From the NCBI RefSeq assembly GCF_009807035.1, contig NZ_WUBI01000001.1:2852001-2916000 (forward strand): a stretch of 64,000 nucleotides of DNA. Reading direction: 5' to 3'. A program made the translations under genes and the position numbers. The notes below the pieces were generated by a model. That model was not told the DNA's origin. It saw only the letters and a list, made by a program, of their open reading frames with translations, and made no database searches. The stretch comes from Paenibacillus dendrobii (lineage in GTDB: Bacteria > Bacillota > Bacilli > Paenibacillales > Paenibacillaceae). Shown here one piece after another: positions 37,275 to 47,300 of the stretch; position 1 is the first letter of the stretch; the number at the start of each line of letters is the position of its first letter.

Positions 37275-38672
37275 TTATTTTCTTTCATGGCATTGATTTC
37301 GAAACGCGCTGGGAAGCATGCCCGTTCGATCCTTGAATACTCGGCTGAAATATTTTTCGTTCGGATATCCTGTTTGCGTGGCAATCCAATAAATCGGCTT
37401 GTCGGTATCCGCCAGAAGCTTTTTGGCCCAGTCCATTCTCGCCTGCCTGACATATTCATTGAAAGATCCCCCCACAATATCCCGGAAGCACTGACTCAGA
37501 TAGCTTTGGCTAAGGTTTACTTTCTTGGCGATTTCTCTGAGCGTAATCTCTCTGCTTAAATCCTGGTTGATGATCTGTACGGCTTTCCAGACGCAAGAAT
37601 GAACTTCACGCGAATAAGACGGCTTGAACAAATACGCTTCGAGATCTTGCCGCAGACGGCTGAGCCAGTTTTTCCAGTCCTTCCAGGTCAAGAGTTCACC
37701 TTGGGGGACTTTCCAGACCCCAGCGGGTACGACACGTTCCCAGCGTGTGGAGGCGATAACGAACAGCGTATCAAGCTGCTGCGGAGTTGGCATCTTCTTC
37801 TCGAGAACGGCGATGTTCTCTTCGAATTGCAGATCATGAATGACCCATTGCAAACTGGACCACGTTTCTTTTAGCAGCTGCTCCTCTTCATGAGTTACCC
37901 GCATGTGATTCATGGTTTCTCTCAGCTGGCTCCAGTTCTTCTTCCACACGCCCGCACGGTCGCGGTCCCATTCATAGAACATCAACCGATCTTTGTACTC
38001 CTGGAGCGTGCTTATCACCTGCTTACCGCTCTCGCATCCGATGCCTTCTAGGAGCATGATGATCCCGCTCCGCAAAAAAGGATCTGCATGAAGGCAATCC
38101 ATTTCCTCATCGGTAAGCCCCTTTTCTTCACACGTGTAAAGCCAAATCCCAGGAGCGCATTCCTCAACCGGATTCCCTCGATGTATCGGATTGGACAAAT
38201 TCAGGGCTCCTCCGCCAGGTGCCGACACCCAAACGATGGCCTGGTCAGGGTTCTCCTTGTCCGCCTCCTCCCAAGTCCGCGCCTGCTGACTCATCTCATA
38301 CCGGATCCGCTGCTCAATTCTGCCGAGCACATCTTCCATTTTGTCCTGCTGAAGCTCCGTCTTGGCAATATAATCGATCGCTCCAAGCCGTAGTGCCTCC
38401 TGTATGTATTCAAAATCCTGGTGAAACGTCAAAATCACCGTCCAAATCCGCGGATAGAGCTGCCTCACGGTCCGGATCAACTCGATCCCGCTCATTCTCG
38501 GCATGGCCAAATCGGTGATCAGCAGATCCACTTCCTGATGATTCAGAAAGGAGAGCGCTTCTTCTCCATTCCCTGCCTCCCCGATCACTTCCATTCCGAA
38601 ATGTTCCCAAGGCATCAGGGAGATGAACCCTTTCCGTACAAGCCTGTCATCCTCAACAATCAATACGCGCAC
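37275..38672 (-). CDS. AraC-type response regulator, YesN-like
   Basis: 465 residues from GTG 38672, 10 nt after AAAGGAG; the longer frame overlaps the kinase and is not used. The receiver domain has Glu8-Asp10 and phospho-acceptor Asp54 (LITDLAMPRM). A long middle region of unknown fold is followed by a C-terminal AraC double helix-turn-helix (about residues 360-460; TLREIAKKVNLSQSYLSQCF, TGYPNEKYFSRVFKDRTG). It starts 4 bp after the kinase stop and probably activates the LplABC/enzyme genes downstream. Confidence 0.92.
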   Translation of the reverse strand: MRVLIVEDDRLVRKGFISLMPWEHFGMEVIGEAGNGEEALSFLNHQEVDLLITDLAMPRMSGIELIRTVRQLYPRIWTVILTFHQDFEYIQEALRLGAIDYIAKTELQQDKMEDVLGRIEQRIRYEMSQQARTWEEADKENPDQAIVWVSAPGGGALNLSNPIHRGNPVEECAPGIWLYTCEEKGLTDEEMDCLHADPFLRSGIIMLLEGIGCESGKQVISTLQEYKDRLMFYEWDRDRAGVWKKNWSQLRETMNHMRVTHEEEQLLKETWSSLQWVIHDLQFEENIAVLEKKMPTPQQLDTLFVIASTRWERVVPAGVWKVPQGELLTWKDWKNWLSRLRQDLEAYLFKPSYSREVHSCVWKAVQIINQDLSREITLREIAKKVNLSQSYLSQCFRDIVGGSFNEYVRQARMDWAKKLLADTDKPIYWIATQTGYPNEKYFSRVFKDRTGMLPSAFRNQCHERK

Positions 38673-38676
38673 GCAG

Positions 38677-40431
38677 TCATTCTCCTTTCGTGGGTAGAGG
38701 CAGCGGAATGATAATGATGATGCTTGTCCCTTCCCCGTGTTGGCTCCGAATTTGAATTTCAGCGGAATCACCATATTGGTACTTCAGCGTTCTGATCACA
38801 TAGGGCATGCCAATGCCCATTCCGCGCCGGGTATGTGCTGAAGTGTCTCCCTGCAGGAGCCGATCCGCTTCTTCCGGCGTCATGCCTGCCCCGTTATCGC
38901 TGACCTCAATCCGTATGCCACCCTCCTGCTGGGTAATGTCGACCACAATAAAGCCATCGTCCGCGATCCCATGATATAAAGCATTCTCCACTAATGGCTG
39001 CAGCATAAAGCGAGGGATGCGAAGCTCCAGCTGCTCGGGTTCCACGGCAATCCGGATATCAAAATGAAACTGGTACCTTACTTCCTGTAACGCAATATAA
39101 TCCTTAAGCGCCTCAAGTTCCTCTGAGATGGAGGCCGTTTCGCCTTTGCCGAGATTATAATGAAGCACGCGGTTCAAGGTCGAAATGAGATGATCGATAT
39201 CCTCCTGCCCGTTGATCCGCGCCTGCCACCGAATCGTATCCAGCGTATTATGGACAAAATGCGGATTGATTTGGGCGATCATCTTCTCCACTTCAAGGCG
39301 CGACTTGTTCCGTTCATTTTCCTTGATATCTTCAATCAGCTGGATGACGGTTCCCTTCATTTCATGGAAGCGCCGCAAAGAATAGTCGAATTCATCCGTT
39401 CCAGTTAACTGAATTTCCCTCGCCGACTGCTGATATGCCATGGATCGTATCTCACGGTTCAACCGGGTTAAAGGCCGGGTTACCGTTCTCCAGATCAACA
39501 AGGCGAAGCCTAGACTGACAAACAAAGATAACACGGCAATAGCCGCGAATTGTAAAAACCAATTGAGGATTTCTTGCTTATAAGACTTCATCGGAATGAC
39601 GGCTACAACCCGCCATCCCTGATTGCTCGATTCATCAAACATATACTGGTTGCCAAACGCCGATCTGCTATCGCTCCCGCCTTGCTCAGCCAGCTTCATG
39701 CCGACCGGAAAAGATGCGGGTTGCTCGCTGTAAGCAACGCGGTTATCCGTATCAATAATAAGGTGGGATACTTCCATTCCGTACTGCAGCTTATTGAAAA
39801 TGGTATCAACTAGCCGATTATCGGTTTCCATATAGATATACAACTGATCCAGGTCGGGAACATCGATTTTTCGTGTAATGGACATGACGGTCCTGTCAAA
39901 TTGCGCGTTTAGCGTCTGATGCGGGCCGTAATACGTCATGCCTGTAAGCTTCGTAAAAATAGGCAGCTGATCGGGATCAAAATTCTCTCTGACCTGTAAA
40001 TTCGGAAACAGAGTCTGATTCGTACTCTTGTCATAGTAAAGCATGAGTCCAATGTTCGGGTTGGTGGAGGTGAGAAGGTTCATTTCCGTTTCAATCTCGC
40101 CCGCAAGAATCTTCCGGTCGTATGGATGGTCATTGGTCATATAAGCGTATAGATCCTTGCCCACCCGCCCATCAAAAGCCAGCTGTTGCGATGCATAATT
40201 CAAATTGCCGAGCACGTTTTCCAGCGATACTCTGACCTGCTTCAGGTTACTGTGTATTCCGCTTGTGATTTTCGTCTCCAAAATCGTATGCATCGATATA
40301 TACGAAATGATGCCGATTAAAAGCAGCGGTATAAAGGTGCTTAACAGAAGCACGTGAACCAGCTTTCTTTTGAAAGAAGTGGGAATTATGAACTGTCGGA
40401 CCTTTTGAGTAAATGGGGACAGCCTGTCCAT
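38677..40431 (-). CDS. Sensor histidine kinase, YesM-like
   Basis: 584 residues. A first membrane helix lies at about residues 25-47, then an extracellular sensor of about 230 residues (dCache-like), a second helix at about 291-314, HAMP, the His_kinase motif INPHFVHNTLD with His391, and HATPase_c (QPLVENALYHGI, DNGAGM, GMGIGMP). It is the standard YesM architecture. It senses an extracellular saccharide directly or through the binding protein and phosphorylates the YesN-like regulator encoded 4 bp downstream. Confidence 0.93.
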   Translation of the reverse strand: MDRLSPFTQKVRQFIIPTSFKRKLVHVLLLSTFIPLLLIGIISYISMHTILETKITSGIHSNLKQVRVSLENVLGNLNYASQQLAFDGRVGKDLYAYMTNDHPYDRKILAGEIETEMNLLTSTNPNIGLMLYYDKSTNQTLFPNLQVRENFDPDQLPIFTKLTGMTYYGPHQTLNAQFDRTVMSITRKIDVPDLDQLYIYMETDNRLVDTIFNKLQYGMEVSHLIIDTDNRVAYSEQPASFPVGMKLAEQGGSDSRSAFGNQYMFDESSNQGWRVVAVIPMKSYKQEILNWFLQFAAIAVLSLFVSLGFALLIWRTVTRPLTRLNREIRSMAYQQSAREIQLTGTDEFDYSLRRFHEMKGTVIQLIEDIKENERNKSRLEVEKMIAQINPHFVHNTLDTIRWQARINGQEDIDHLISTLNRVLHYNLGKGETASISEELEALKDYIALQEVRYQFHFDIRIAVEPEQLELRIPRFMLQPLVENALYHGIADDGFIVVDITQQEGGIRIEVSDNGAGMTPEEADRLLQGDTSAHTRRGMGIGMPYVIRTLKYQYGDSAEIQIRSQHGEGTSIIIIIPLPLPTKGE

Positions 40432-40666
40432 CTCGCACTCCCCCTTCCGCTAAATGATGTAAAGGTTTTCATCGCAAATTATAAAGCAAATTGGTTGGGT
40501 AGCCTAGTCATTTATCGCCTTTTGAATGGCATCGGGAGAAAGCCGGCAGGGATTGGGCAACTGTCATGCAGCCAAGGCTTTTTCCCAAGAACACGGCCGC
40601 CCCTCATTCCGGAAAAATATTACGATGATTATATAACCCTTTAGGATTACTATCGCAAAAGAAAAA

Positions 40667-40685
40667 GGACCGGCTGCACCGGTCC
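40667..40685 (-). terminator. Terminator of the VOC gene
   Basis: GGACCGG (40667-40673) pairs with CCGGTCC (40679-40685). On the minus strand TTTTTC and further T residues follow. Confidence 0.85.
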
Positions 40686-40703
40686 TCTCGTATGTTTGTT
40701 TGT

Positions 40704-41132
40704 CTACTTTTCCGATGCTTCTCCGCTAAGCTGCCACGTGATGCCGAACTGGTCGCGTACCATGCCGAAGGATGGACTCCAGAACGTTTCCTGCAGCTCC
40801 ATTTGGACTTGTCCGCCGTCGGAAAGTGCATGGAAAATCGATTTCAGACGCTCCAGATCTTTCGTCATCAAAGCAATGCTGAGCTGATCTCCCAGTTGAA
40901 ACGGATTACCCGGGTAGTTATCGGAGAACAACAGCATCTGGCCGTCGAATTCCAGTGCAGCATGCAGCACGCGGTTTTTCGCTTCCTCGGGCATCGGATG
41001 GCCGCCTTCTCCCGGCATATCGCCAAACCGTTGGACTCCCAAATTGTTTGCTCCAAGCACCTTCTCGTAAAATGCTACCGCCTCAGTGCAGTTTCCGTCG
41101 AGTACAATATACGGCGCGATCTTCAGACTCAT
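40704..41132 (-). CDS. VOC superfamily protein, PhnB-like
   Basis: 142 residues from ATG 41132, 8 nt after GGGAGG. It matches the PhnB/3-demethylubiquinone-9-methyltransferase-like branch of the vicinal oxygen chelate fold (APYIVLDGNCTEAVAFYEKVLGA; WSPSFGMVRDQFGITWQL). This branch has no confirmed reaction. It is monocistronic with a strong terminator. Confidence 0.85.
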   Translation of the reverse strand: MSLKIAPYIVLDGNCTEAVAFYEKVLGANNLGVQRFGDMPGEGGHPMPEEAKNRVLHAALEFDGQMLLFSDNYPGNPFQLGDQLSIALMTKDLERLKSIFHALSDGGQVQMELQETFWSPSFGMVRDQFGITWQLSGEASEK

Positions 41133-41278
41133 GCCTGTGTCCTCCCTTATCATCGTTCATTTTGGTACAAGCTTTTCCTTTCCATTATAGCCTGCAATGC
41201 GGATGAAGATAAGGCGAACAGCCTGAAAATCCGGTAAAATTTTCAATGCTCCAAGCAACCCATTAGCCTGAAAGTTTG

Positions 41279-42400
41279 TTATTCGATTCCGGCCAGTTGA
41301 AGCGTCTTTCGAAGCGTGCCGATATCTATCCGTATATCCTCCAGTCCCGCAAAGTCAATGCCTTCCGCCGGTTGCTCATGGCCGTGCATCAAATAGTAAT
41401 CCAGTTCATTATGATTGCTGATCATCCAGTACACCGGCATGATATGACCGGGATGGAAAACCTCGATGACTTTCGTTCCCGGCTGACAAAAGGCCAGATT
41501 GGACAGCCCCGCGCCATGCGCCGCCACGATCACCCGCGCGGAAGCAAACAGGGCGATTTGCTCGGCTACACTCATCTCTTCGAGCAGCAGCCCGCAGAAG
41601 CCAAGATCGGATAAAAAGTCGGTGACTTCCGATTCATTAACGACACGCCGGACCGATGCCTTTTTGCGGCTAACATAAAGCCGTTCATGTACTCGCATGT
41701 TAGTGGCTTGATGCGGCAAAAACAGCTTGCGCAGCATGCTCGTGGCCCATTTCGGATAATGGGCGGACATCAGCATAGAAGGCACAATTAGCCGCTCGGA
41801 CTGCAAATACAGGCTGGGATGCGTACGAATGACCTTCTCATCGGACAAACCAAGCATTGCCAGCGTTTCCTGGACAAACGCCCCGTACGGGTTCGCATTC
41901 ACGATGATCCGATCATAAGTGATGCCGCTCTCGATCAGCATCCCCCATCTTGCCATGACGTCGTACATCCAGTGAAAATAATTATGGCCGCCACAGAAAG
42001 CCAGTGCAGCCGTCGTTCCGCCGATCTGCTCCAGTCTGGGATGATTCCACCGCTTGAAAATAGGATGATGCTCCGGTGTCACCATAGCATTTAAATGTTC
42101 ATCATATTCCGCGGATACATCCCCAAGCAGCCTGCCTCCCGGTGTCAGCACGGCTCCGGATTGGCCCCATATTCTTCCCTCCGGAATGCTCACCACAAAG
42201 CCGTCATCCGGCTTCATGCGATATGCGGTTAGATAGGGATGAATTTCGAGCTCCACGCTGCGGGGAGCTCGAAATTCAACTTCTCCGCCATAGTCAAAGG
42301 ATTGGAAAGAGATTCCGGAGTTGTCCCGATGTTGTTCTTCACGTACCCAATCCTTCGTATGTTCAAAATAACCGCAAGGTATCGTCTTAAATGCATCCAT
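41279..42400 (-). CDS. Glycosyltransferase family 61 protein
   Basis: 373 residues, soluble. GT61 (DUF563) motifs are clear: CGGHNYFHWMYDVMAR (about residue 135), YVSRKKA (about 245) and AAHGAGLSNLAFC (about 300). Bacterial members decorate cell-surface or capsular glycans; donor and acceptor are unknown. It is isolated from any polysaccharide biosynthesis cluster. AAGGTGAG precedes ATG 42400. Confidence 0.88.
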   Translation of the reverse strand: MDAFKTIPCGYFEHTKDWVREEQHRDNSGISFQSFDYGGEVEFRAPRSVELEIHPYLTAYRMKPDDGFVVSIPEGRIWGQSGAVLTPGGRLLGDVSAEYDEHLNAMVTPEHHPIFKRWNHPRLEQIGGTTAALAFCGGHNYFHWMYDVMARWGMLIESGITYDRIIVNANPYGAFVQETLAMLGLSDEKVIRTHPSLYLQSERLIVPSMLMSAHYPKWATSMLRKLFLPHQATNMRVHERLYVSRKKASVRRVVNESEVTDFLSDLGFCGLLLEEMSVAEQIALFASARVIVAAHGAGLSNLAFCQPGTKVIEVFHPGHIMPVYWMISNHNELDYYLMHGHEQPAEGIDFAGLEDIRIDIGTLRKTLQLAGIE

Positions 42401-42502
42401 GTCGGTGTGCTCACCTTTTTCCTGAGTCTACGCGCGAAGCAGGCGTTAAGGTATAGTATGTCGCGAGCAGCTGCCGGAACACCCATATAGGAGGAAAAGG
42501 GC

Positions 42503-43117
42503 TTATTGCGGCCGCTCTAGGGAAAACGTCTCGCCAAGCTTGGCATAACTGCTTCCCGCCAAACGGCTGACAGGCTGCAGAACATCAGCCAGCACGCGTC
42601 CATGATCCAGCACAGCATCTTCCACATGAAATCGCACGACACGCCCGATAAGTAAATCCGTCCCAGGCAGCCCCTGCGATCCGCCTAACGGAATGGAGCG
42701 TTCCAGCGTACATTCCAAGCGTATTTTGGCTTCCGCAATGCCTGGTACGTGAACTACTTCGCTTGCTATCGCCGTCAGACCGGCCAGCTCCACCTCGCTT
42801 TGATCCGGCGGCAGACTGGCCGCGGTTCGATTTAATTTCTCAATTGAAGACTCATCTCCGATATGAACGACAAAGGCACCTTCCCGCATCGCATTTCTTG
42901 CCGTATCTTTCGGGACCCCCTCTTTTCTTTGCACGGACACCGAGATCATGGGCGGATCTGCGGTCACAATATTGAAATAACTGAAGGGAGCAGCATTCAC
43001 TTTTCCATTCTCGGCGAGCGTGCTTACCCAGGCGACGGGTCTAGGGATAATGCTCCCGGTAAGCAGCTTGTAATTGTCACGTTCTGATTGCTTCTGTGGA
43101 TCGATTGAAACCATCAC
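42503..43117 (-). CDS. Flavin reductase-like FMN-binding protein
   Basis: 204 residues with the FMN-binding split-barrel fold of the flavin reductase family (SIIPRPVAWVSTLAENGKVNAAPFSYFNIV). The start is GTG 43117 or the overlapping ATG at 43114, downstream of TTGGAGG; both overlap the stop of the dioxygenase gene. It is probably translationally coupled to that gene and supplies redox function in the same detoxification unit. Confidence 0.88.
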   Translation of the reverse strand: MMVSIDPQKQSERDNYKLLTGSIIPRPVAWVSTLAENGKVNAAPFSYFNIVTADPPMISVSVQRKEGVPKDTARNAMREGAFVVHIGDESSIEKLNRTAASLPPDQSEVELAGLTAIASEVVHVPGIAEAKIRLECTLERSIPLGGSQGLPGTDLLIGRVVRFHVEDAVLDHGRVLADVLQPVSRLAGSSYAKLGETFSLERPQ

Positions 43118-44064
43118 TTCGTAGGCACCTCCAATACGCGCACCTCAAACGGTGTAAGCTTCGCTTCGATTTCTGCCCTTCGCTCCTCGTACCATGCCGG
43201 CAGCATCAGCTTTTCGCCGAGACGGTCCGGCTGCTCATCCCGTGCGAAGCCCGGAGGGTCGGTCGCGATTTCGAACTGGATGCCGCCCGCCTCGCGGAAG
43301 TACAGCGCGTTAAAATATTGACGGTCCATAATCGGCGTCGCCTGCAGCCCATGCTCAAGCACATGCTCTCTCCACTGCTCATGCTCTTGGTCATCCGCGG
43401 CGCGCCAGGCGATATGATGCACCGTCCCCGCTCCTCCCGTGCCGCGCTCCATCGGGGTGACATTGACATCGATCATATTCCCCAGTTCGCCAAACGATTT
43501 GAAACGCATATACGCCCCTTCCTGCCCGACTCTTTCAAAACCCATGACTTGCTGAAGCAGGTGAGCCGTCTGTGCCGGGGCCGTACTGTATAGGATCGCC
43601 CCGCCAAAGCCTTTAATGGCTTTCTCTTGAGGAATGCCGCCGAAGGCCCAGGTACTCTGCGAACCTTCCTCGCGCTCCACGATTTCCAGTTGAAGCCCGT
43701 CTCCATCGCGGAATGCCAAGTATTCCTCGGAAAATCGGACTATTTTGTCAAACGAAACGCGATAATCCGCCAGCCGCTGTTCCCAGAAACCGAGCGATCC
43801 GGTCGGAACGGCAAATGTAGTGACGCCTACCTGTCCGCCCCCCACGCGTCCTTGCCTTGATCTCGGCCATGGGAAGAACGTGATAATCGTACCAGGACTT
43901 GCCTGACCATTACCCAAATATAAGTGGTATACCTCCGGCGCATCGAAGTTAACCGTTTGTTTGACAAGGTGCAACCCGAGAATGCCTGCGTAAAAATCAA
44001 CTGTTTGCTGCGGATCTCTGACAAAAGCGGTAATGTGGTGAATGCCTGCGGTTTTCATATTCAT
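43114..44064 (-). CDS. Ring-cleaving dioxygenase, MhqO/MhqA type
   Basis: 316 residues made of two VOC modules. The first begins GIHHITAFVRDPQQTVDFYAGILG and the second contains GTGGAGTVHHIAWRA. The HH...E pattern of extradiol-type metal binding is present. Relatives in Bacillus are induced by hydroquinones and catechols under MhqR. GAGGAG lies about 10 nt before ATG 44064. Two MhqR-like palindromes lie upstream; the regulator gene itself is not in the window. Confidence 0.9.
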   Translation of the reverse strand: MNMKTAGIHHITAFVRDPQQTVDFYAGILGLHLVKQTVNFDAPEVYHLYLGNGQASPGTIITFFPWPRSRQGRVGGGQVGVTTFAVPTGSLGFWEQRLADYRVSFDKIVRFSEEYLAFRDGDGLQLEIVEREEGSQSTWAFGGIPQEKAIKGFGGAILYSTAPAQTAHLLQQVMGFERVGQEGAYMRFKSFGELGNMIDVNVTPMERGTGGAGTVHHIAWRAADDQEHEQWREHVLEHGLQATPIMDRQYFNALYFREAGGIQFEIATDPPGFARDEQPDRLGEKLMLPAWYEERRAEIEAKLTPFEVRVLEVPTK

Positions 44065-44089
44065 AATAGTTCAGCTCCTCGTTTTATTT

Positions 44090-44107
44090 TATCTCTATAT
44101 TAAGATA
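44090..44107. promoter_or_regulatory. MhqR-like operator 1
   Basis: TATCTC-6 nt-AAGATA is an inverted repeat with one mismatch, 26 bp before the dioxygenase start. It has the size and AT-rich arms of MarR-family boxes such as that of MhqR. Confidence 0.6.
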
Positions 44108-44150
44108 TCAATGTATGATGACACATTGGTATATGATCGTGTTATGTATT

Positions 44151-44168
44151 TATCTTGATTTAAAGATA
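44151..44168. promoter_or_regulatory. MhqR-like operator 2
   Basis: TATCTT-6 nt-AAGATA is a perfect 6-6-6 inverted repeat, 61 bp from the first box (centre to centre) and almost identical to it. Confidence 0.6.
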
Positions 44169-44292
44169 TTATATTTTAAGTTTGTTGTCAATCCCTGATT
44201 CATTAAATTGCCTTACTCCAATGAACGCTTGTAGCAGATTTATTGCCTTGAAGTTACCGACGACTCTCCATTTGCAGCTTTTATTATCCAAA

Positions 44293-44329
44293 AAAAGGAG
44301 CGAGGCTCATGTAGAGTCCCGCTCCTTTT
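44293..44329 (-). terminator. Terminator of the SLH/GHL10 gene
   Basis: AAAAGGAGCG (44293-44302) pairs with CGCTCCTTTT (44320-44329); a T-run (complement of 44290-44296) follows on the minus strand. Confidence 0.88.
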
Positions 44330-44347
44330 CGTATGAATTCAGGAAAT

Positions 44348-47300
44348 TTATAAACGATATTCCGTTAGCATCAGCAGATTGGCCAACGCTTGCGCGCTTT
44401 CCGCTCTCGTCGTTGCCAGTCCAGGGTTAAACTTCCCACCACTTCCCTGCATGAGTCCTATGGCCGCAGCCTCGTTCACTGCATCTTGTGCCCAAGGACT
44501 AATGCCAGCTTGATCCCGGAAGGTCTTGGAGGCGCCCTGTATGTTCTTTCCTCCGGCAGCATGATACGCGCTGATCAGCATCATGGTCATTTCTTCCCGA
44601 GTCACGGCTTGATCCGGATGGAATCGTCCGTCTCCCTTACCTTGGATTATTCCAGCCTGTAATGCGGCGGAAACATCCTCTGCATACCAAGCTTCTTCCT
44701 TCACATCCGTGAATGCCGTCCCCGTTTTGGCCGGTAAATTCAATAACCGTGCCAGCATGGAAACGAATTCTGCTCGAGTGACCTCTTTGCCGGGGGCAAA
44801 GGTTCCATCCGGCAGCCCTTTAAGCACATGGCGCGCGGCCATGTCCTTGATGACTTCGGAAGCCCAGTGATCAGACGCGATATCCTTGAATGTCTTATCA
44901 TAAGAAATCGCACTGTATTGTCCCGGCACGGTCACTCGGACTGTTATTTGCTTTTCGCCCGGCTTTGCTCCGTTTACATATTCTAATGATCCGCCGGCAG
45001 CCAAGATGCGGTAAATCCCGGTACGCGATGACTTTGCTCCATCGGGAATGTCCAGCGTAAGCATCATTCCATTCGGAAAGCGCTGCAACCCGCTGGATTT
45101 GCCATCGTTGCTTTGCGCCGAGACCGCGATTTGGATCATTCCGTTTGATGTCAGAATGGCGTTTTCATGCTGCTGTATACGCTGAAGTATGTTTGTGGCT
45201 TCTTTGGCCTCGACTGGTTTCATGTCGATGACAAGCTTCAAATCATTTGGATTCCCTCCGGATATGAGCTTCATCGCTTCCTCCAAAACCGATGAAGGAA
45301 CGGATAACGCCGCATGATCCGCTTGAATGTTCAACAAGATGTCTTTACCCAAGCGGGCGACCACGCTGCCTGGAACCACTACCTGCGTTTGGGTCGGGCT
45401 AAGCCGAATTTCAAGCTTCCCGTCCTTGACTCCGTCCAGATCGCGATCATTGACTATACGTTGATTTGGCACTGCCCCCGGAGGCGTGGATGGAGAAGGC
45501 GAAACACTTCCCGCTCCGCCCGATGGCTGCGTGCCCGGATTTGTCGCAGGCGTCGCAAGGACGTTCAAGGTAAACGATGCGCTGTGTCCTTGATAATCCG
45601 CTTGAATTCGCGCAGCGCCTTCGGCAAAAGCCGTAATAACGCCCGCTATGCTAATGCTTGCCGTTTTGGGCTCGGAGCTCGAAAAGGAAACCCCCGCCGT
45701 AATTTCTTCTTTTGCCCCGGAATGCAGGACACCGTATACTTTGATCTGCTGCGATTGGGAAACGGTCATCTGCTGCAGCCCGCTAAGTTCAATAGCCGTA
45801 TATCGTGAGCTATCCGTCTGCCCAGTCATCTCGTTGCTCAAGCCGCTCTCATGATGCAGTCTGCCCACAGCCGAAACCGCATACGTATACGGCTGTTCCG
45901 GAATGGCAGTCAAATCCGTATACGTTTGCGCCGCCCCGTTCACGCTGCGTATCGTTGCTACCAACTGCGAAGCATCGTCCTTATCAATGCCCCGGTCCCC
46001 TTGCACGCGGTAGATTGCGTAATACGCTGGTTCCTTATCCCCGGTATCTTCCCAAGACAAGTGAATGGAACCGCCTGCTCCTTTTACTTCCGTCAGCTTT
46101 GGCACATTCGGCGTATCATCCGGCAGCCAGGGCATCACGGGAATCAGCGCCGGACTGGAGTACATCGACGCAACGGCATCCCTTACACCCAAAGGATTGC
46201 CGAGCAAATCGGATGTGCTGAACATGATGTTGCCTGACACATCCTCCCCATGGTCATTGTTGAACCTCAGCTGAGCCGGCAGCTGATCGGGATTCGTCCA
46301 GTTGTCCTGACCTACACGGTAAGGGGCCATTCCGATATAGAGCTGCACGTTATGCTTGCCTGAATGGTCGTTTTCCCCGTTGATCTCTTTGGTCCACCAA
46401 TCGATCAGCTTTTCATAGGCAGCAGCCGAGTATCCGAAATGCCAATAGATTTGCGGTGCCAAGTAATCGACCCAGCCCTGCTTCATCCAGGTTCTCGTGT
46501 CGGCGTATAAGCCGTCATAGTTCTGCTGGCCGTTCGTTTCGGATCCCGTCGGGTCGGTGCCTTTATTGCGCCAAATGCCGAAAGGGCTGATGCCAAATTT
46601 GACGAAAGGCTTGATCTGCTTGATCCCCGCATTCAGTCCTTTCACGATCGTGTTGACGTTATCCCGGCGCCAATCGTCAAGCGGCATCGTGCCTCCGCCG
46701 CTTTTATAGGCGTTATACTCTTTGCTGTCATCAAACGGTTCATTTCCCGGATACGGATAGAAATAATCGTCCATATGAATGCCGTCGACATCATAGTTCT
46801 GAACGATTTCCTTTACCCCGTCGATGATGTAATTCTGGGCCTCTGGGATGGCAGGGTTAAAGTACATTTTGCCGCCGTTCTTGACCACCCAATCCGGATG
46901 AAGCCGAGCCGGATGCGTCGGTGCCAGGAGATCCGGGTTGTCGTGCATGCTGATCCGGTACGGATTGATCCATGCGTGAAACTCGAGATTCCGCTTATGC
47001 GCTTCGTCAACCATGAATTTCAGCGGATCGTAGCCGTCACTCGGCGCCTTCCCTTGCTCGCCCGTCAGCCAATGGGACCATGGGAAATATTCGGAAGGGA
47101 AAAAGGAGTCGCTGGTTGGCCTGACCTGTACGAATACCGCGTTGATGCCGGTCTGCTTCAATTCATCCAGCAGCTTCACAAAGTCCTGCCGCTGCTGCTG
47201 CGGATCCAATACGCCCTTAGTCGGCCAGTCGATGTTCTCCACCGTCGAGATCCAGGCGCCGCGCAGCTCACGCTTGGGATGTGCGGCCGGATTCGTCACT

